Positions 8,154-18,169 of a stretch of 64,000 nt of DNA are shown here, in pieces. The translations under genes and the position numbers were made by a program. The DNA is taken from contig JASMKO010000075.1 of NCBI GenBank assembly GCA_030749225.1, positions 1 to 64,000 on the forward strand. Direction: 5' to 3'. Within the stretch, counting starts at the first letter, position 1. The number at the start of each line of letters is the position of its first letter. Source of the DNA: Verrucomicrobiota bacterium. Lineage in GTDB: Bacteria > Verrucomicrobiota > Verrucomicrobiia > Limisphaerales > UBA1096. The notes below the pieces were generated by a model. That model was not told the origin of the DNA and did no database searches. It worked only from the letters and a program-made list of their open reading frames with translations.

Positions 8154-9541
8154 TGGAACCGCGCACGCTGGGTTATGTGGAGGAGAGCTGCAATGGCCGG
8201 CTCGTCGCGGGCGAACGCTCGGCGAGTGTGCGCCGGGTCTGCACCGACTCGCGCTTGGCCAAGCCGGGTGACCTGTTTGTCGCGATCCGCGGCGACCGGT
8301 TCGATGGGCATGACTATCTGGGCGACGCGCTTGGCCGAGGGGCGGAGGCGGCCGTGGTCAGCCCGTCCCGGGTTGGCCAAGCGGAGTCAGACGGGCCAAG
8401 GATCGAGGTGGAGGAGACGCGGGAGGCGCTCGGACGGTTGGCGGCCCGGTACCGGCGGGACTTTGACCTGCCGGTTGTGGCGGTCGGCGGCTCAAACGGC
8501 AAGACTGGCACAAAGGAGATTTTGGCCTCGGTGCTGGGCCAGCGGCTCGAGACGCTTTCCAGCGAGGCCAGCTTCAACAACGATATCGGTGTGCCGCTCA
8601 CGTTACTGAGGCTGCGCGAGGTCCACGAGGCTGCGGTGCTCGAAGTCGGTTCAAACCATCCCGGCGAATTGCGGCCGCTCCTGAATCTGATCTGCCCGAG
8701 GTATGGCGTGCTGACCAGTATCGGGCGCGAGCATTTGGAGTTTTTTCAGGATGTGGACGGAGTGATCGAGGAGGAGGGGGCGCTGGCGGAGGCGCTGCCG
8801 CCGAATGGCTGCCTGTTTGTAAACGGGGACATCGACGGGCTAGAGGCTGTCCGTACCCGGTGCCGTGCGGCGGTTGTCACCGTTGGGGAGGGGGATAGCT
8901 GCGACTGGCGAATCGACGGGATTGTGCTGGACGATAAGGGAACGACTTTTGAACTGATTTCGCCGAAGGGAGATTGGAGCGGAGACTGCCGCGTCAACCT
9001 GCTGGGCCGTCATAATGCCCGGAACGCCGCGCTTGCCATGGCGGTTGCGGCGGAGTTGGGCCTGAGCCGGGAGGAACTGGACCAGGGCCTGCAGCGTTGC
9101 CAACCGGCGTCGATGCGAATGGAGATGCAGACACTCGGCGGTGTGCGCATCATCAACGACGCCTACAACTCCAACCCGGACTCCCTTCTGGCGGCTTTGG
9201 AAACGCTGGAGACGTTCCCGACTGCGGGAAAGCGCATCGCCGTTCTTGGCGATATGGCTGAGCTTGGCCAAGCCAGCGAGTCCGCCCATGAAGAGGCGGG
9301 CCAGCTTGTGGCCAGGCTTGGCTTGAGCGGTCTGGTCGCCGTGGGCCGCTGGGCAAACACGACAGTACGCGCGGCGCAGGAGGCCGGCTTGGCCAATGTA
9401 GCGGCATTCGAGGAGGCAACGGTTGCTGGCCGGGCGTTGGCCGCCAAGCTGGATTCTGGAGATGTCGCCCTTGTCAAGGGCAGCCGGGAGGCGGGAATGG
9501 AGTGCGTCATCGAGGCGTTTTCGGAGGCGATGAAAACGTAG
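8150..9541 (+). CDS. murF: UDP-N-acetylmuramoyl-tripeptide--D-alanyl-D-alanine ligase
   Basis: DSRLAKPGDLFVAIRGDRFDGHDYL, GGSNGKTGTKEILASVL, NDAYNSNPDSLLAALETL; start overlaps ftsI stop. Confidence 0.93.
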   Translation: MMEPRTLGYVEESCNGRLVAGERSASVRRVCTDSRLAKPGDLFVAIRGDRFDGHDYLGDALGRGAEAAVVSPSRVGQAESDGPRIEVEETREALGRLAARYRRDFDLPVVAVGGSNGKTGTKEILASVLGQRLETLSSEASFNNDIGVPLTLLRLREVHEAAVLEVGSNHPGELRPLLNLICPRYGVLTSIGREHLEFFQDVDGVIEEEGALAEALPPNGCLFVNGDIDGLEAVRTRCRAAVVTVGEGDSCDWRIDGIVLDDKGTTFELISPKGDWSGDCRVNLLGRHNARNAALAMAVAAELGLSREELDQGLQRCQPASMRMEMQTLGGVRIINDAYNSNPDSLLAALETLETFPTAGKRIAVLGDMAELGQASESAHEEAGQLVARLGLSGLVAVGRWANTTVRAAQEAGLANVAAFEEATVAGRALAAKLDSGDVALVKGSREAGMECVIEAFSEAMKT

Positions 9542-9549
9542 AGGGAAGG

Positions 9550-10707
9550 ATGTTCTATTATCTCAGTCAGGTTCCGCAGTGGTTGGCCGACAACGGCTAC
9601 GCTGGCTACGCGGACTGGCTCTCCTTCCTGCGCGTGTTCCAGTACATCACCTTCCGGACCGCCGGCGCGGCGGTCACGGCGCTCCTGCTTTGCTGGTGGC
9701 TGGGGCCGAAAATCATCGCGCTGCTCAAGCGACTCAAATTCGGGCAGGAATACGCCGATAAGGCCGAGGAAGCCGGTGGACTTGGCGCGCGCGTACTGAG
9801 CAAAAAAGGCACGCCGTCGATGGGCGGTGTCATGATCGTGCTTGTGCTGGACATGACAACACTGCTCTGGGCTCGGTGGAACGAGTTTCTAGCGCTTAGC
9901 CTGATGTCGGTGGTGGTGTTGGCGGCGCTCGGCTTTTACGACGATTGGGTCAAGCTCACCCGGCAGGACAAGGCAGGCATTCAGTCGAAGGTGAAGCTGG
10001 TGGTGCAACTCGCGCTGGGCCTCTTTATCGGGCTATACCTGTGGCATCACCCGACCAAGAGCGACTTGATTGGAAAACTGGTGGTGCCGTTTTACAGCGG
10101 GGAGATAGTGTTTGCCGGAGTAGGCCTGGTCGGCCTGCTAGTCACCGCGCTGGCCATCGTCGGCAGTTCCAACGCCGTAAACCTGACCGACGGTCTCGAC
10201 GGTCTGGCCATCGGCTGCACGCTGATCGTGACTTTTGTGTTCATTATTTTCACCTACATTGCCGGGAACAAAATCATGGCCGATTACCTGCGTGTGCCGT
10301 ACGTCGAGGGGGCGGGGGAGCTCACGGTGTTTTGCGCGGCCATGATTGGAGCTGGCTTGGGCTTTCTCTGGTACAACTGCCACCCGGCACAGGTATTCAT
10401 GGGTGATACCGGATCGTTGGCGCTGGGGGGAGTGCTGGGTGTGATTGCGGTGCTGATCCACCAGCCGTTCGTGCTGGTGATTGCCGGTGGGGTGTTCGTA
10501 CTCGAAGCGCTTTCGGTGCTGATCCAGACCGGCTGGTTCAAGCACACACGCCGCCGGCACGGGGAGGGTCGGCGGGTGTTCCTGATGGCTCCGTTACATC
10601 ATCATTTTGAGAAAAAAGGGTGGTATGAGTCGCAGGTCGTCGCGCGGTTTTACATTCTGGGCATTTTATTTGCGGTGCTGGCTTTGAGTACGCTGAAATT
10701 GAGGTAG
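9550..10707 (+). CDS. mraY: Phospho-N-acetylmuramoyl-pentapeptide-transferase
   Basis: SKKGTPSMGGVMI, NAVNLTDGLDGLAIG, FMGDTGSLALGG, PLHHHFEKKGW. Confidence 0.97.
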   Translation: MFYYLSQVPQWLADNGYAGYADWLSFLRVFQYITFRTAGAAVTALLLCWWLGPKIIALLKRLKFGQEYADKAEEAGGLGARVLSKKGTPSMGGVMIVLVLDMTTLLWARWNEFLALSLMSVVVLAALGFYDDWVKLTRQDKAGIQSKVKLVVQLALGLFIGLYLWHHPTKSDLIGKLVVPFYSGEIVFAGVGLVGLLVTALAIVGSSNAVNLTDGLDGLAIGCTLIVTFVFIIFTYIAGNKIMADYLRVPYVEGAGELTVFCAAMIGAGLGFLWYNCHPAQVFMGDTGSLALGGVLGVIAVLIHQPFVLVIAGGVFVLEALSVLIQTGWFKHTRRRHGEGRRVFLMAPLHHHFEKKGWYESQVVARFYILGILFAVLALSTLKLR

Positions 10708-10718
10708 ATTACGGAGCG

Positions 10719-12167
10719 ATGTTAAAACTGAAGGGTAGTCGGGTGTTATTGGTCGGGCTTGGGTCGCGTGGCCGGGCGGCCTGTCGACTGCTCTGCTCCA
10801 GCGGCGCCTCGGTGGTGGCGGTGGATCGCAAGGATAACGATGCGTTGCAGCAAGAAGCTAAGCGCTTGGCCAAGCTGGGGGTGGAGGTGCACCTCGGTTT
10901 GTCCAAGCCGTTGGCCAAGCTGCTCAACGGCGTCGAGTTGGGTGTGACCAGCGTGGGCGGCATCCGCGAGACCGCTTGGATGCGCGCACTGCGCAAGGCC
11001 GATTTTCCGGTGATCGGCGAGCTCGAGTTGGGCTTCCAGTATTTGCGTTGCCTCAACATTGCCGTAACCGGCACCAACGGCAAGACTCCGGCGGCTGGGC
11101 TGATCGAGCAGGTGCTCCTCGGCGCGCAACGGGAGACCCGGCTGGCCGGCAAGGTGGAAAACCCCGTTTGCGATGCCGTGGAGGGCTCGAAGGAGCTGGA
11201 TTACCTGATCCTCGCCGTGAATTCCTTCCAGCTCGAGTTGACCCAGTTATTCAGCCCGACTGTCGCCGTAGTAACAAATCTCTCGCCAGATCACTTGGAT
11301 CATTACGGCAACATGGAGTCGTACGTGAAGGCCAAGGCGCGGATTTTCGCCAACCAGCAGCCGTTCGACTGGGCGATCATCCAGAGCGAGGCGCTGGCGC
11401 ATATCCGTTCGTTCGGCATCGAGATTCCTTCCAAGATCATCACCTTCAGCGCGAGCAACCGGCGGGCAGACATCTCGCTCGACCGTGGCCTAATCATGAG
11501 CCGCGTGTCGGGATGGGAGGGGCCGTTGATGGATTTCACCGACTGCCAGTTGCAGGGTGCGCACAACGCAGAGATTCTGATGGCGGCCTTGGCAGTGGGC
11601 CGGGTGTTCCGAATACCGCTTGAGCAGTCGGCGGAAATCCTCAGGAACCACCCGACGCTGCCGCATCGATGTGAACTGGTGGCTGAGAAAGACGGAGTGA
11701 GCTTTATTAACGACTCCCGATCCACCAATCTCGCCGCCCTTGAGAAGTCACTTTTCTCAATAAAACCAGGCCTAGGCGGACGCCCAAATATCTGGCTGCT
11801 GGCCGGCGGGCGCGACAAGGCCGCTGAGTACCACGACATCGGCCCGCTGCTTTCGCAACGAGTCAAGGCGGCGTTTTTGATGGGCGAAATCCGAGAAACC
11901 GTGCGCGCCGCGTGGAGCCTATTCACGCCTTGCCGTTTGGTGGATTCGCTGGAGGAAGCCGTCCGGCAGTGCGCGGAGATGGCCGAGGAAGGAGATGTCA
12001 TTTTGCTCTCGCCTGCGAGCGAGGATTCCGGTAGCGTCAACGGCTATCAACATCGTGGCGAGATGTTTCGACGCTCAGTCGAACGCTTGGCCGGGTCTTC
12101 AACGGAAGCTGAAAGCACCGGCAAGGGCTATTCAGCCTCAAAAACTCCCCAGGTTCTGTCGCGATGA
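10719..12167 (+). CDS. murD: UDP-N-acetylmuramoylalanine--D-glutamate ligase (divergent)
   Basis: VTGTNGKT, NSFQLELT, VTNLSPDHLDHYGNMESYVKAKARIF, FINDSRSTN, LLAGGRDK. Confidence 0.88.
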   Translation: MLKLKGSRVLLVGLGSRGRAACRLLCSSGASVVAVDRKDNDALQQEAKRLAKLGVEVHLGLSKPLAKLLNGVELGVTSVGGIRETAWMRALRKADFPVIGELELGFQYLRCLNIAVTGTNGKTPAAGLIEQVLLGAQRETRLAGKVENPVCDAVEGSKELDYLILAVNSFQLELTQLFSPTVAVVTNLSPDHLDHYGNMESYVKAKARIFANQQPFDWAIIQSEALAHIRSFGIEIPSKIITFSASNRRADISLDRGLIMSRVSGWEGPLMDFTDCQLQGAHNAEILMAALAVGRVFRIPLEQSAEILRNHPTLPHRCELVAEKDGVSFINDSRSTNLAALEKSLFSIKPGLGGRPNIWLLAGGRDKAAEYHDIGPLLSQRVKAAFLMGEIRETVRAAWSLFTPCRLVDSLEEAVRQCAEMAEEGDVILLSPASEDSGSVNGYQHRGEMFRRSVERLAGSSTEAESTGKGYSASKTPQVLSR

Positions 12168-12207
12168 AATCCTCTTCCCAACCACAATATCTTGTGTGTC
12201 CCCGTGC

Positions 12208-12219
12208 GCTTGGCCAAGC
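12208..12219. repeat. Intergenic GCTTGGCCAAGC palindrome
   Basis: Exact 12-mer between murD and the LysM gene. Confidence 0.9.
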
Positions 12220-12257
12220 GTGCGACATTTTTTCAACAACCAAAGGAGTAACTCATC

Positions 12258-13013
12258 ATGTCCAGTCATAATCCCCTAAGACCCAAAAGTTCACTGCTCG
12301 AGCAGAAAGCCAAGAACCGCTCCGGCCTCCAGATGGTGATGATCATCGTGGCCGTGCACGTGGTGTTCCTCGGTGGCCTGCTGTTTTCCGGCTGCCGCCC
12401 GGATCAAGCCCCCCCCGCCACGGTCGCGGAAACCAACAGCATCCCCAGCTTGCCGCCCATTGGCGGTGAGGTGGCGACCCTTCCCGCCGACACCAATACG
12501 GTGACGGTTGTGGAGCCACCAGGGTCAGCCGCGCCGCCGTTGCCGGAATCCACGACCACCGGCGATGACCCCAAACCCCCGCCCGTGACGCGCGAGCCGG
12601 AGACGGCGGTGGACATCGTTCCGCTCGTCCCTGAGCCGTCGAACGAGCCCGAGGTGCCGGTGTCCAGCGGGGAGACGGAGTATGTCGTTGCCAAGGGCGA
12701 CACCTTCACCACCATCGCCCGCAAACACGGCGTCACGGTTCAGGCTGTCATCAAGGCCAACCCGGCGGTGGACCCAACCCGCATGGCGATTGGCCAGGTG
12801 CTTATCATTCCGGCCAAGCCGCCGGAGTTGGCGAAGCCGGCGTTACCGGAAGGAACCACCGAGTACCTGGTCAAGGCCGGGGACAATCTCTACAACATCG
12901 CAAAGGCTCATAACACCACGTGGAAGGCGATACGCGAGGCCAGCAATTTGAACACCACCGCAATCCGGGTGGGGCAAAAACTGATCATTCCACCGCCGGC
13001 ATCGGACGAATAG
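12258..13013 (+). CDS. Membrane-anchored protein with two LysM domains
   Basis: N-terminal TM, Pro-rich linker, two LysM units: EYVVAKGDTFTTIARKHGVTVQAVIKANP and EYLVKAGDNLYNIAKAHNTTWKAIREASN. Confidence 0.9.
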   Translation: MSSHNPLRPKSSLLEQKAKNRSGLQMVMIIVAVHVVFLGGLLFSGCRPDQAPPATVAETNSIPSLPPIGGEVATLPADTNTVTVVEPPGSAAPPLPESTTTGDDPKPPPVTREPETAVDIVPLVPEPSNEPEVPVSSGETEYVVAKGDTFTTIARKHGVTVQAVIKANPAVDPTRMAIGQVLIIPAKPPELAKPALPEGTTEYLVKAGDNLYNIAKAHNTTWKAIREASNLNTTAIRVGQKLIIPPPASDE

Positions 13014-13025
13014 CCAGCGGAGCAA

Positions 13026-14171
13026 GTGGACCGGATGAAGTTCGCCTCGACCACGCTGGTGTTTGTCGTTTCTGCCCTGCTCGCGCTGGGGTTGGTGATG
13101 CTGTACAGCGCCGCCATGTTTCACCGGGGTGGGGCGTCTTTGGGGTCGCAATTGTTGTGGTGCTGCATCGGGGTGGGGGTTTGCCTGTTCGCCGCGATGG
13201 CAGACTACCAGTTGCTGAAGAAAGTTTCTGTCCCGGCGTTGGTGTTGGCGATACTGTTGCTGGTGGCGGTGATGATTCCCGGCATTGGGCTAGAGCGAAA
13301 CGGCGCCCGTCGCTGGCTTCAGTTGCCGGGCACAACATTCCAGCCATCCGAGTTTGCCAAGCTGGCTGTCATCATCGCGCTGGCCCATTACTGCGAGCGC
13401 AAGGGTCGGCGGATGGGCACGTTCCGTTACGGCTTGCTGATCCCCGGGGCGATGCTGGCGTTGTTCCTCGGTTTGATTTTTATCGAGCCGGACTGGGGGG
13501 CGACGGTGCTGCTGGCCACGGTGTGCGGGTTGATGTTGTTCCTAGCCGGCACGAAGTTGCGGTTTATCATCCCGCCGGTGGTTATGCTCGGCGCGGCCGG
13601 CGGTTTTTTGCTGTCGCAAAACACCGTGCGCCTCAATCGCATCATGAGTTGGTTGGATCCGGAGGGGACGAAGCAGGGCGTCGGTTACCAGGCGTGGCAG
13701 TCCCTGATCGCGTTGGGCTCCGGTGGCACGACCGGCCTTGGGCTCGGTAATGGCCGCCAAAAACTGGGCTTTGTGCCGGAGCACCAGACTGACTTCATCT
13801 TCTCGGTGATCGGCGAGGAACTGGGCCTGATCGCCACGATGGGCATCGTGGTGGCGTTCGTGCTGCTGGTGATTTGCGGGGCGTTTATCGCGATGCGCGC
13901 GCGCGATTTTTTTGGTTATATGCTGGCGTCAGGGATGACGCTGCTGATCGGCCTGCAGGCGTTCATCAACATTGGCGTGGTCACCAGCACGCTGCCCAAC
14001 AAGGGGCTCCCACTGCCGTTCATCAGCCGCGGCGGCACGAACCTCGTGGTGATGTTGTTTTGCGTTGGGGTGCTGTTGAGCGTTGCACGGTTCGCGAGCC
14101 GCGAGGAGCAGGCGAACACGGCAGGGGCGTGCGATTCCGGTGGGTACTCACCGTTCCAGGCGAAGACATGA
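13026..14171 (+). CDS. ftsW: SEDS-family lipid II polymerase/flippase FtsW
   Basis: GARRWLQLPGTTFQPSEFAKLAVIIALAHY, GLGLGNGRQKLGFVPEHQTDFIFSVIGEELG, PLPFISRGGTNL. Confidence 0.96.
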   Translation: MDRMKFASTTLVFVVSALLALGLVMLYSAAMFHRGGASLGSQLLWCCIGVGVCLFAAMADYQLLKKVSVPALVLAILLLVAVMIPGIGLERNGARRWLQLPGTTFQPSEFAKLAVIIALAHYCERKGRRMGTFRYGLLIPGAMLALFLGLIFIEPDWGATVLLATVCGLMLFLAGTKLRFIIPPVVMLGAAGGFLLSQNTVRLNRIMSWLDPEGTKQGVGYQAWQSLIALGSGGTTGLGLGNGRQKLGFVPEHQTDFIFSVIGEELGLIATMGIVVAFVLLVICGAFIAMRARDFFGYMLASGMTLLIGLQAFINIGVVTSTLPNKGLPLPFISRGGTNLVVMLFCVGVLLSVARFASREEQANTAGACDSGGYSPFQAKT

Positions 14172-15331
14172 GCACGGATCCCACGGCCAAGCGTGTTGCC
14201 ATTGCCTGCGGCGGAACCGGCGGGCACCTGTTCCCCGGCCTGTCCGTGGGCGACGCGCTCGTGGCGCGCGGCTGCGAGGTCACGCTGCTCGTCAGCCCGA
14301 AGGAGGTCGATCAGACCGCGGTCCGCTCGGCCTACGGCATGGAGGTCGAGTCGCTGCCGGTGGTCGCCCTTACTGGTAACTTACCCCGGTTCGCCGCAGG
14401 GTTATGGTCGTCGCTTGCCCAATGTCGTCGCTTGTTTCGTGGCCGCCGGCCCGACGCCGTGCTGGCGATGGGCGGTTTCACCAGTGCGCCGCCGGTTATT
14501 GTCGGGAAGCTGGCCGGCGCCCGGGTTTTTCTGCACGAGGCCAATGCCGTTCCGGGCCGGGCGGTGAAGCTGCTGGCGCCGCTAGCCGACGAGGTGTTCG
14601 TCCAGTTCCCCGCTGCGATCCCGCGCGTGCTGAGCACTGACATCCACGCCACCGGCCTGCCGGTGCGCTCGGCGATGGAGCCGTTGGCCAAGGTCGACGC
14701 GCGGATTGCGCTTGGCCTGGCCGACGACCAGCCGGTGCTGCTCGTGATGGGCGGGAGCCAGGGGGCGGAGTCAATCAACCAAGCGGTGGCCGTCGCTCTA
14801 CCGCGCTTAGCCAAGGCGGTGCCGGGACTGCAGTTCATCCACCTGACTGGGAGTGGCGGTGGGATCGAGCCAGTGCGACAGGCATACGAGGCGCTTGGCC
14901 TGCGTGCGGTGGTACGCCCCTTCTTGACCGAGATGGAGTACGCGCTCGGCGCGGCCGACTTGGCGGTGAGCCGCTCAGGGGCGTCATCGCTCGCCGAGTT
15001 TTCGGCCATGGGACTGCCGGCCATTTTGATCCCGTACCCGACCGCGGTGGACGACCATCAGCGGCTCAACGCCCGGTCGTTCGTGGACCTCGGTGCGGCG
15101 CGCTGCTTTCACCAAAAACAACTTACCCCAAACCTGCTTGTAAGCCAGTTGAGCGAGCTGTTTGGCACCCCTGCCAAGCTCGAGGCGATGGCTGGTGCCA
15201 TGAAACAATGGAAGGCCGCCCAAGCCACGGAGGAAGTCGTGCAGCGGATGTTCGAGGTGTGTGGGTGGGAGGATATCACCGCCGACGAGCTACTTTTCAC
15301 CCTGCCAAGCGGAAAGGAGGCGGCGGCGTGA
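14168..15331 (+). CDS. murG: UDP-N-acetylglucosamine--undecaprenyl-pyrophosphoryl-muramoylpentapeptide GlcNAc transferase
   Basis: ACGGTGGHLFPGLSVGDAL, VMGGSQGAESIN, DLAVSRSGASSLAEFSAMGLPAILIPYP. Confidence 0.96.
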   Translation: MSTDPTAKRVAIACGGTGGHLFPGLSVGDALVARGCEVTLLVSPKEVDQTAVRSAYGMEVESLPVVALTGNLPRFAAGLWSSLAQCRRLFRGRRPDAVLAMGGFTSAPPVIVGKLAGARVFLHEANAVPGRAVKLLAPLADEVFVQFPAAIPRVLSTDIHATGLPVRSAMEPLAKVDARIALGLADDQPVLLVMGGSQGAESINQAVAVALPRLAKAVPGLQFIHLTGSGGGIEPVRQAYEALGLRAVVRPFLTEMEYALGAADLAVSRSGASSLAEFSAMGLPAILIPYPTAVDDHQRLNARSFVDLGAARCFHQKQLTPNLLVSQLSELFGTPAKLEAMAGAMKQWKAAQATEEVVQRMFEVCGWEDITADELLFTLPSGKEAAA

Positions 15332-16278
15332 GCACAGGGATCGCAATGCCGGTGGCGGGGGAATTGAAAGAGGCGCTCGAGTGTGCCGCCGGCGACGGGA
15401 CAGCCGTTGAGCCGGATTACCCGTTGGCGGAGTGGACCACCCTGCGAGCCGGTGGCAGGGCCGATTTTTTCGCCGAGCCGGAAAGCGAAGCCGGCCTTGC
15501 GGCACTGCTGGCGACCTGTCGGGAAAGGGGAACGCCGGTGACGCTGCTCGGGCGCGGCTCCAATTTTCTCCCGCTCGACTCCGGGGTCCGCGGCTTAACC
15601 ATGCGGCTGAGCCGGGAGCCATTCACTGGTATCGAGCCGGACGGACCGAGGCTCCGCTGCGGCGCGGGCGCGAAGTTGAAACATGTGGCCGCTGAGGCCA
15701 AACGCAGCTGTTTGGCGGGGATGGAGTTTCTCGAGGGCATCCCGGGCAGCCTCGGCGGCGGGCTGCGCATGAACGCCGGGGCGATGGGCAGTGAGTTATT
15801 CGATATAGTGGAGTCGGTGCGGCTTATGGATCCCGATGGCATGGTATTCGAGATGCCGGCCGAGTCGATCGAGGTTGCCTACCGGAGTTGTCCATTGCTG
15901 AAAAATCAGATTGCGTTGGGCGCGGTGCTGAAGGGCGAGCCGGATACCGCTGAGGCAATCGCCGCTCGCATGGCCGAGTTTGCCGAGCGGCGCTGGGGTA
16001 GCCAGCCAAAAGCCCGCAGTGCTGGCTGCGTTTTCAAAAACCCTGAGACCATTCCCGCTGGGAAGTTGGTCGACGAACTGGGCCTAAAGGGTGCGAGCGA
16101 GGGCGGCGCGATGGTTTCTGAGGAGCACGGCAATTTCATCGTCAATAACGGCGGCGCGACAGCGGACGATGTCTTGCGCCTGATCGGCCACATCCGGGAA
16201 CAGGCGCTGGCTGAGCGCGGCATCGAGTTGCAGACCGAGGTGCAGATCATCGGCGGAGAGGAGGCGCGTGGTGATTGA
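15328..16278 (+). CDS. murB: UDP-N-acetylenolpyruvoylglucosamine reductase
   Basis: TTLRAGGRADFF, LLGRGSNFLPLDSGVRG, EFLEGIPGSLGGGLRMNAGAMG, AGCVFKNPE. Confidence 0.96.
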   Translation: MSTGIAMPVAGELKEALECAAGDGTAVEPDYPLAEWTTLRAGGRADFFAEPESEAGLAALLATCRERGTPVTLLGRGSNFLPLDSGVRGLTMRLSREPFTGIEPDGPRLRCGAGAKLKHVAAEAKRSCLAGMEFLEGIPGSLGGGLRMNAGAMGSELFDIVESVRLMDPDGMVFEMPAESIEVAYRSCPLLKNQIALGAVLKGEPDTAEAIAARMAEFAERRWGSQPKARSAGCVFKNPETIPAGKLVDELGLKGASEGGAMVSEEHGNFIVNNGGATADDVLRLIGHIREQALAERGIELQTEVQIIGGEEARGD

Positions 16279-17191
16279 GTCACTCGACATTTGCGTGATG
16301 CTCGGTGGCCCGTCCGGGGAACGGGAGGTGTCGCTCCAGTCCGGCGCGGCCGTGGCGGTGGCGCTGCGAAGCCTTGGCCATCGAGTGAGTGAGATTGATC
16401 CCGTGGACGGCGAGTTCCGGCTACCGCCGGATACCGGCGTGGTGTTTCTCGCGCTGCACGGGACATACGGTGAGGATGGCACCGTGCAGTCCAAACTCGA
16501 CGCACTGGGCGTGCCGTACACCGGCTGCGGCGAGGCGGTGAGCCGGTTGGCGTTCGACAAGGTGGCGGCCAAGCGCGCCTGCGCCCAAGATGGCTTGGCC
16601 ACGGCAAACGACTGCGTGGTGGACGACCCGGGCGCTGGGCTTCCGGATGGGCTCGAATTGCCGCTGGTGCTCAAGCCGGCCTGCCAAGGCTCGAGCATCG
16701 GGCTGGAGTTTGTCAAGACTGCGGCCGCTTGGCCAAGCGGCTTGGCTAAGGCGATCGAGGGCGGCGGCCTGGTGCTGGTCGAGGAGCGGATCGACGGCCG
16801 AGAAGTCACCGTGGGCGTAGTCGGCGGCCAGCCTCTGCCGGTGGTCGAGATCACGCCGAGGCACGGTGCATACGACTACGCCAACAAATATACCGTGGGT
16901 GCAACTGAGTACGCCTGCCCGGCGCGGTTTGACCCGGAGACCACGTGCCGCATACAGCATGCTGGGGAACGGGCGCTGGCCGCCGTCGGGGGTGGCAACT
17001 GCGCCCGGGTAGATTTCATTGTGCGCCCCGACGGCGAGCCGGTATTTCTGGAGGTCAACACCCTGCCGGGGATGACGGAGACGAGCTTGCTACCCAAGGC
17101 GGCCGCGGCGACCGGCACCGGTTTTGCCGAATTGTGCCAATGGCTGCTTGAACTGGCGTTGGAAAACCCGCCCTTGGCGGCCACCGGATGA
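16268..17191 (+). CDS. ddl: D-alanine--D-alanine ligase
   Basis: MLGGPSGEREVSLQSG, HGTYGEDGTVQSKLDALGVPYTGCG, FLEVNTLPGMTETSLLPKAA. Confidence 0.96.
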   Translation: MVIESLDICVMLGGPSGEREVSLQSGAAVAVALRSLGHRVSEIDPVDGEFRLPPDTGVVFLALHGTYGEDGTVQSKLDALGVPYTGCGEAVSRLAFDKVAAKRACAQDGLATANDCVVDDPGAGLPDGLELPLVLKPACQGSSIGLEFVKTAAAWPSGLAKAIEGGGLVLVEERIDGREVTVGVVGGQPLPVVEITPRHGAYDYANKYTVGATEYACPARFDPETTCRIQHAGERALAAVGGGNCARVDFIVRPDGEPVFLEVNTLPGMTETSLLPKAAAATGTGFAELCQWLLELALENPPLAATG

Positions 17192-17203
17192 GGGAGCTTT
17201 GAC

Positions 17204-18163
17204 ATGGCATTAAGAGCGAAACAGCGGAACAGCAGGTCGGGGCGGAAAAAACTGCTTTCGGTCAGGGTACAGTCGAAGCGTGCTAGGGGCGAGCGGCTGC
17301 GTTGGCTGCGTTCGTTATCGGTGTTGGTTGCCTCGATCGCGGCGATTATCGCCGTTTTCTGGCAGGGAGGCGCCTTCACTCTCAACCGGCTCGTTTACGA
17401 AAACGACTCGTTCTCCGTCAGGCAGCTGGACTACCGGACCGACGGGATCATCAATGTCGGCCAACTCGAGCAATGGGGCGGCGTGCGCTCGGGTGACAAC
17501 CTGCTCAAGCTCGATCTGCTGCGGATCAAGCGTGACATCGAACTGGCTCCCCGCGTGAAGGCGGCCTCTGTAGAGCGGTTTCTGCCGGACATGCTGCAGG
17601 TGCGGGTCGCCGAGCGGGTGCCGATGGCGCAGATTTGGGCCTGGCAGCGCGATGCTGACGGCGTAACACCCTACGACTGTGTGAGGCTGCAACTGGACGA
17701 GACCGGCCACGTGATGAGCCCGATTGACGGCCGTTCAGTGGTGGCGCCGGAGAAACATGCTGAATGGTCGCTGCCGGTCATTTCCGGGATCGACCTAAAT
17801 AAACTCAAGACACTCGCCCCCGGCCGCCCGTCCGGGCTGCCCAAGCTGCAGGCTGCGCTTGGCCTCATCGGGGAGTTTCGCCGCTCTCCCCTTGCCGGCG
17901 TGGTCGATTTACGGGTGATCGACCTGTCCCAACCGCGTATCCTGCGAGTTACCACTGGCGACGGAGGCCAAGTAGACCTCTCGACTGGGCGCTTGGCCAA
18001 GCAGTTCAACCGCTGGGCTCGCATCCGGGCGCACGGGCAGAAGTTTGGATTGGCCATCGAGACGGTGGACCTTTCCGTGACCAACAACGTGCCGGTGCGG
18101 TGGATGCTCTCCCCGACAGTCGCCGGGGAACTCAAGAGCGGCCAAAACCTGGCTGGGAAATAA
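17204..18163 (+). CDS. ftsQ: FtsQ/DivIB-type cell division protein
   Basis: Position between ddl and ftsA; TM followed by POTRA-like LLKLDLLRIKRDIELAPRVKAASVERFLPDMLQVRVAERVPMAQI. Confidence 0.85.
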   Translation: MALRAKQRNSRSGRKKLLSVRVQSKRARGERLRWLRSLSVLVASIAAIIAVFWQGGAFTLNRLVYENDSFSVRQLDYRTDGIINVGQLEQWGGVRSGDNLLKLDLLRIKRDIELAPRVKAASVERFLPDMLQVRVAERVPMAQIWAWQRDADGVTPYDCVRLQLDETGHVMSPIDGRSVVAPEKHAEWSLPVISGIDLNKLKTLAPGRPSGLPKLQAALGLIGEFRRSPLAGVVDLRVIDLSQPRILRVTTGDGGQVDLSTGRLAKQFNRWARIRAHGQKFGLAIETVDLSVTNNVPVRWMLSPTVAGELKSGQNLAGK

Positions 18164-18169
18164 ACAAAA

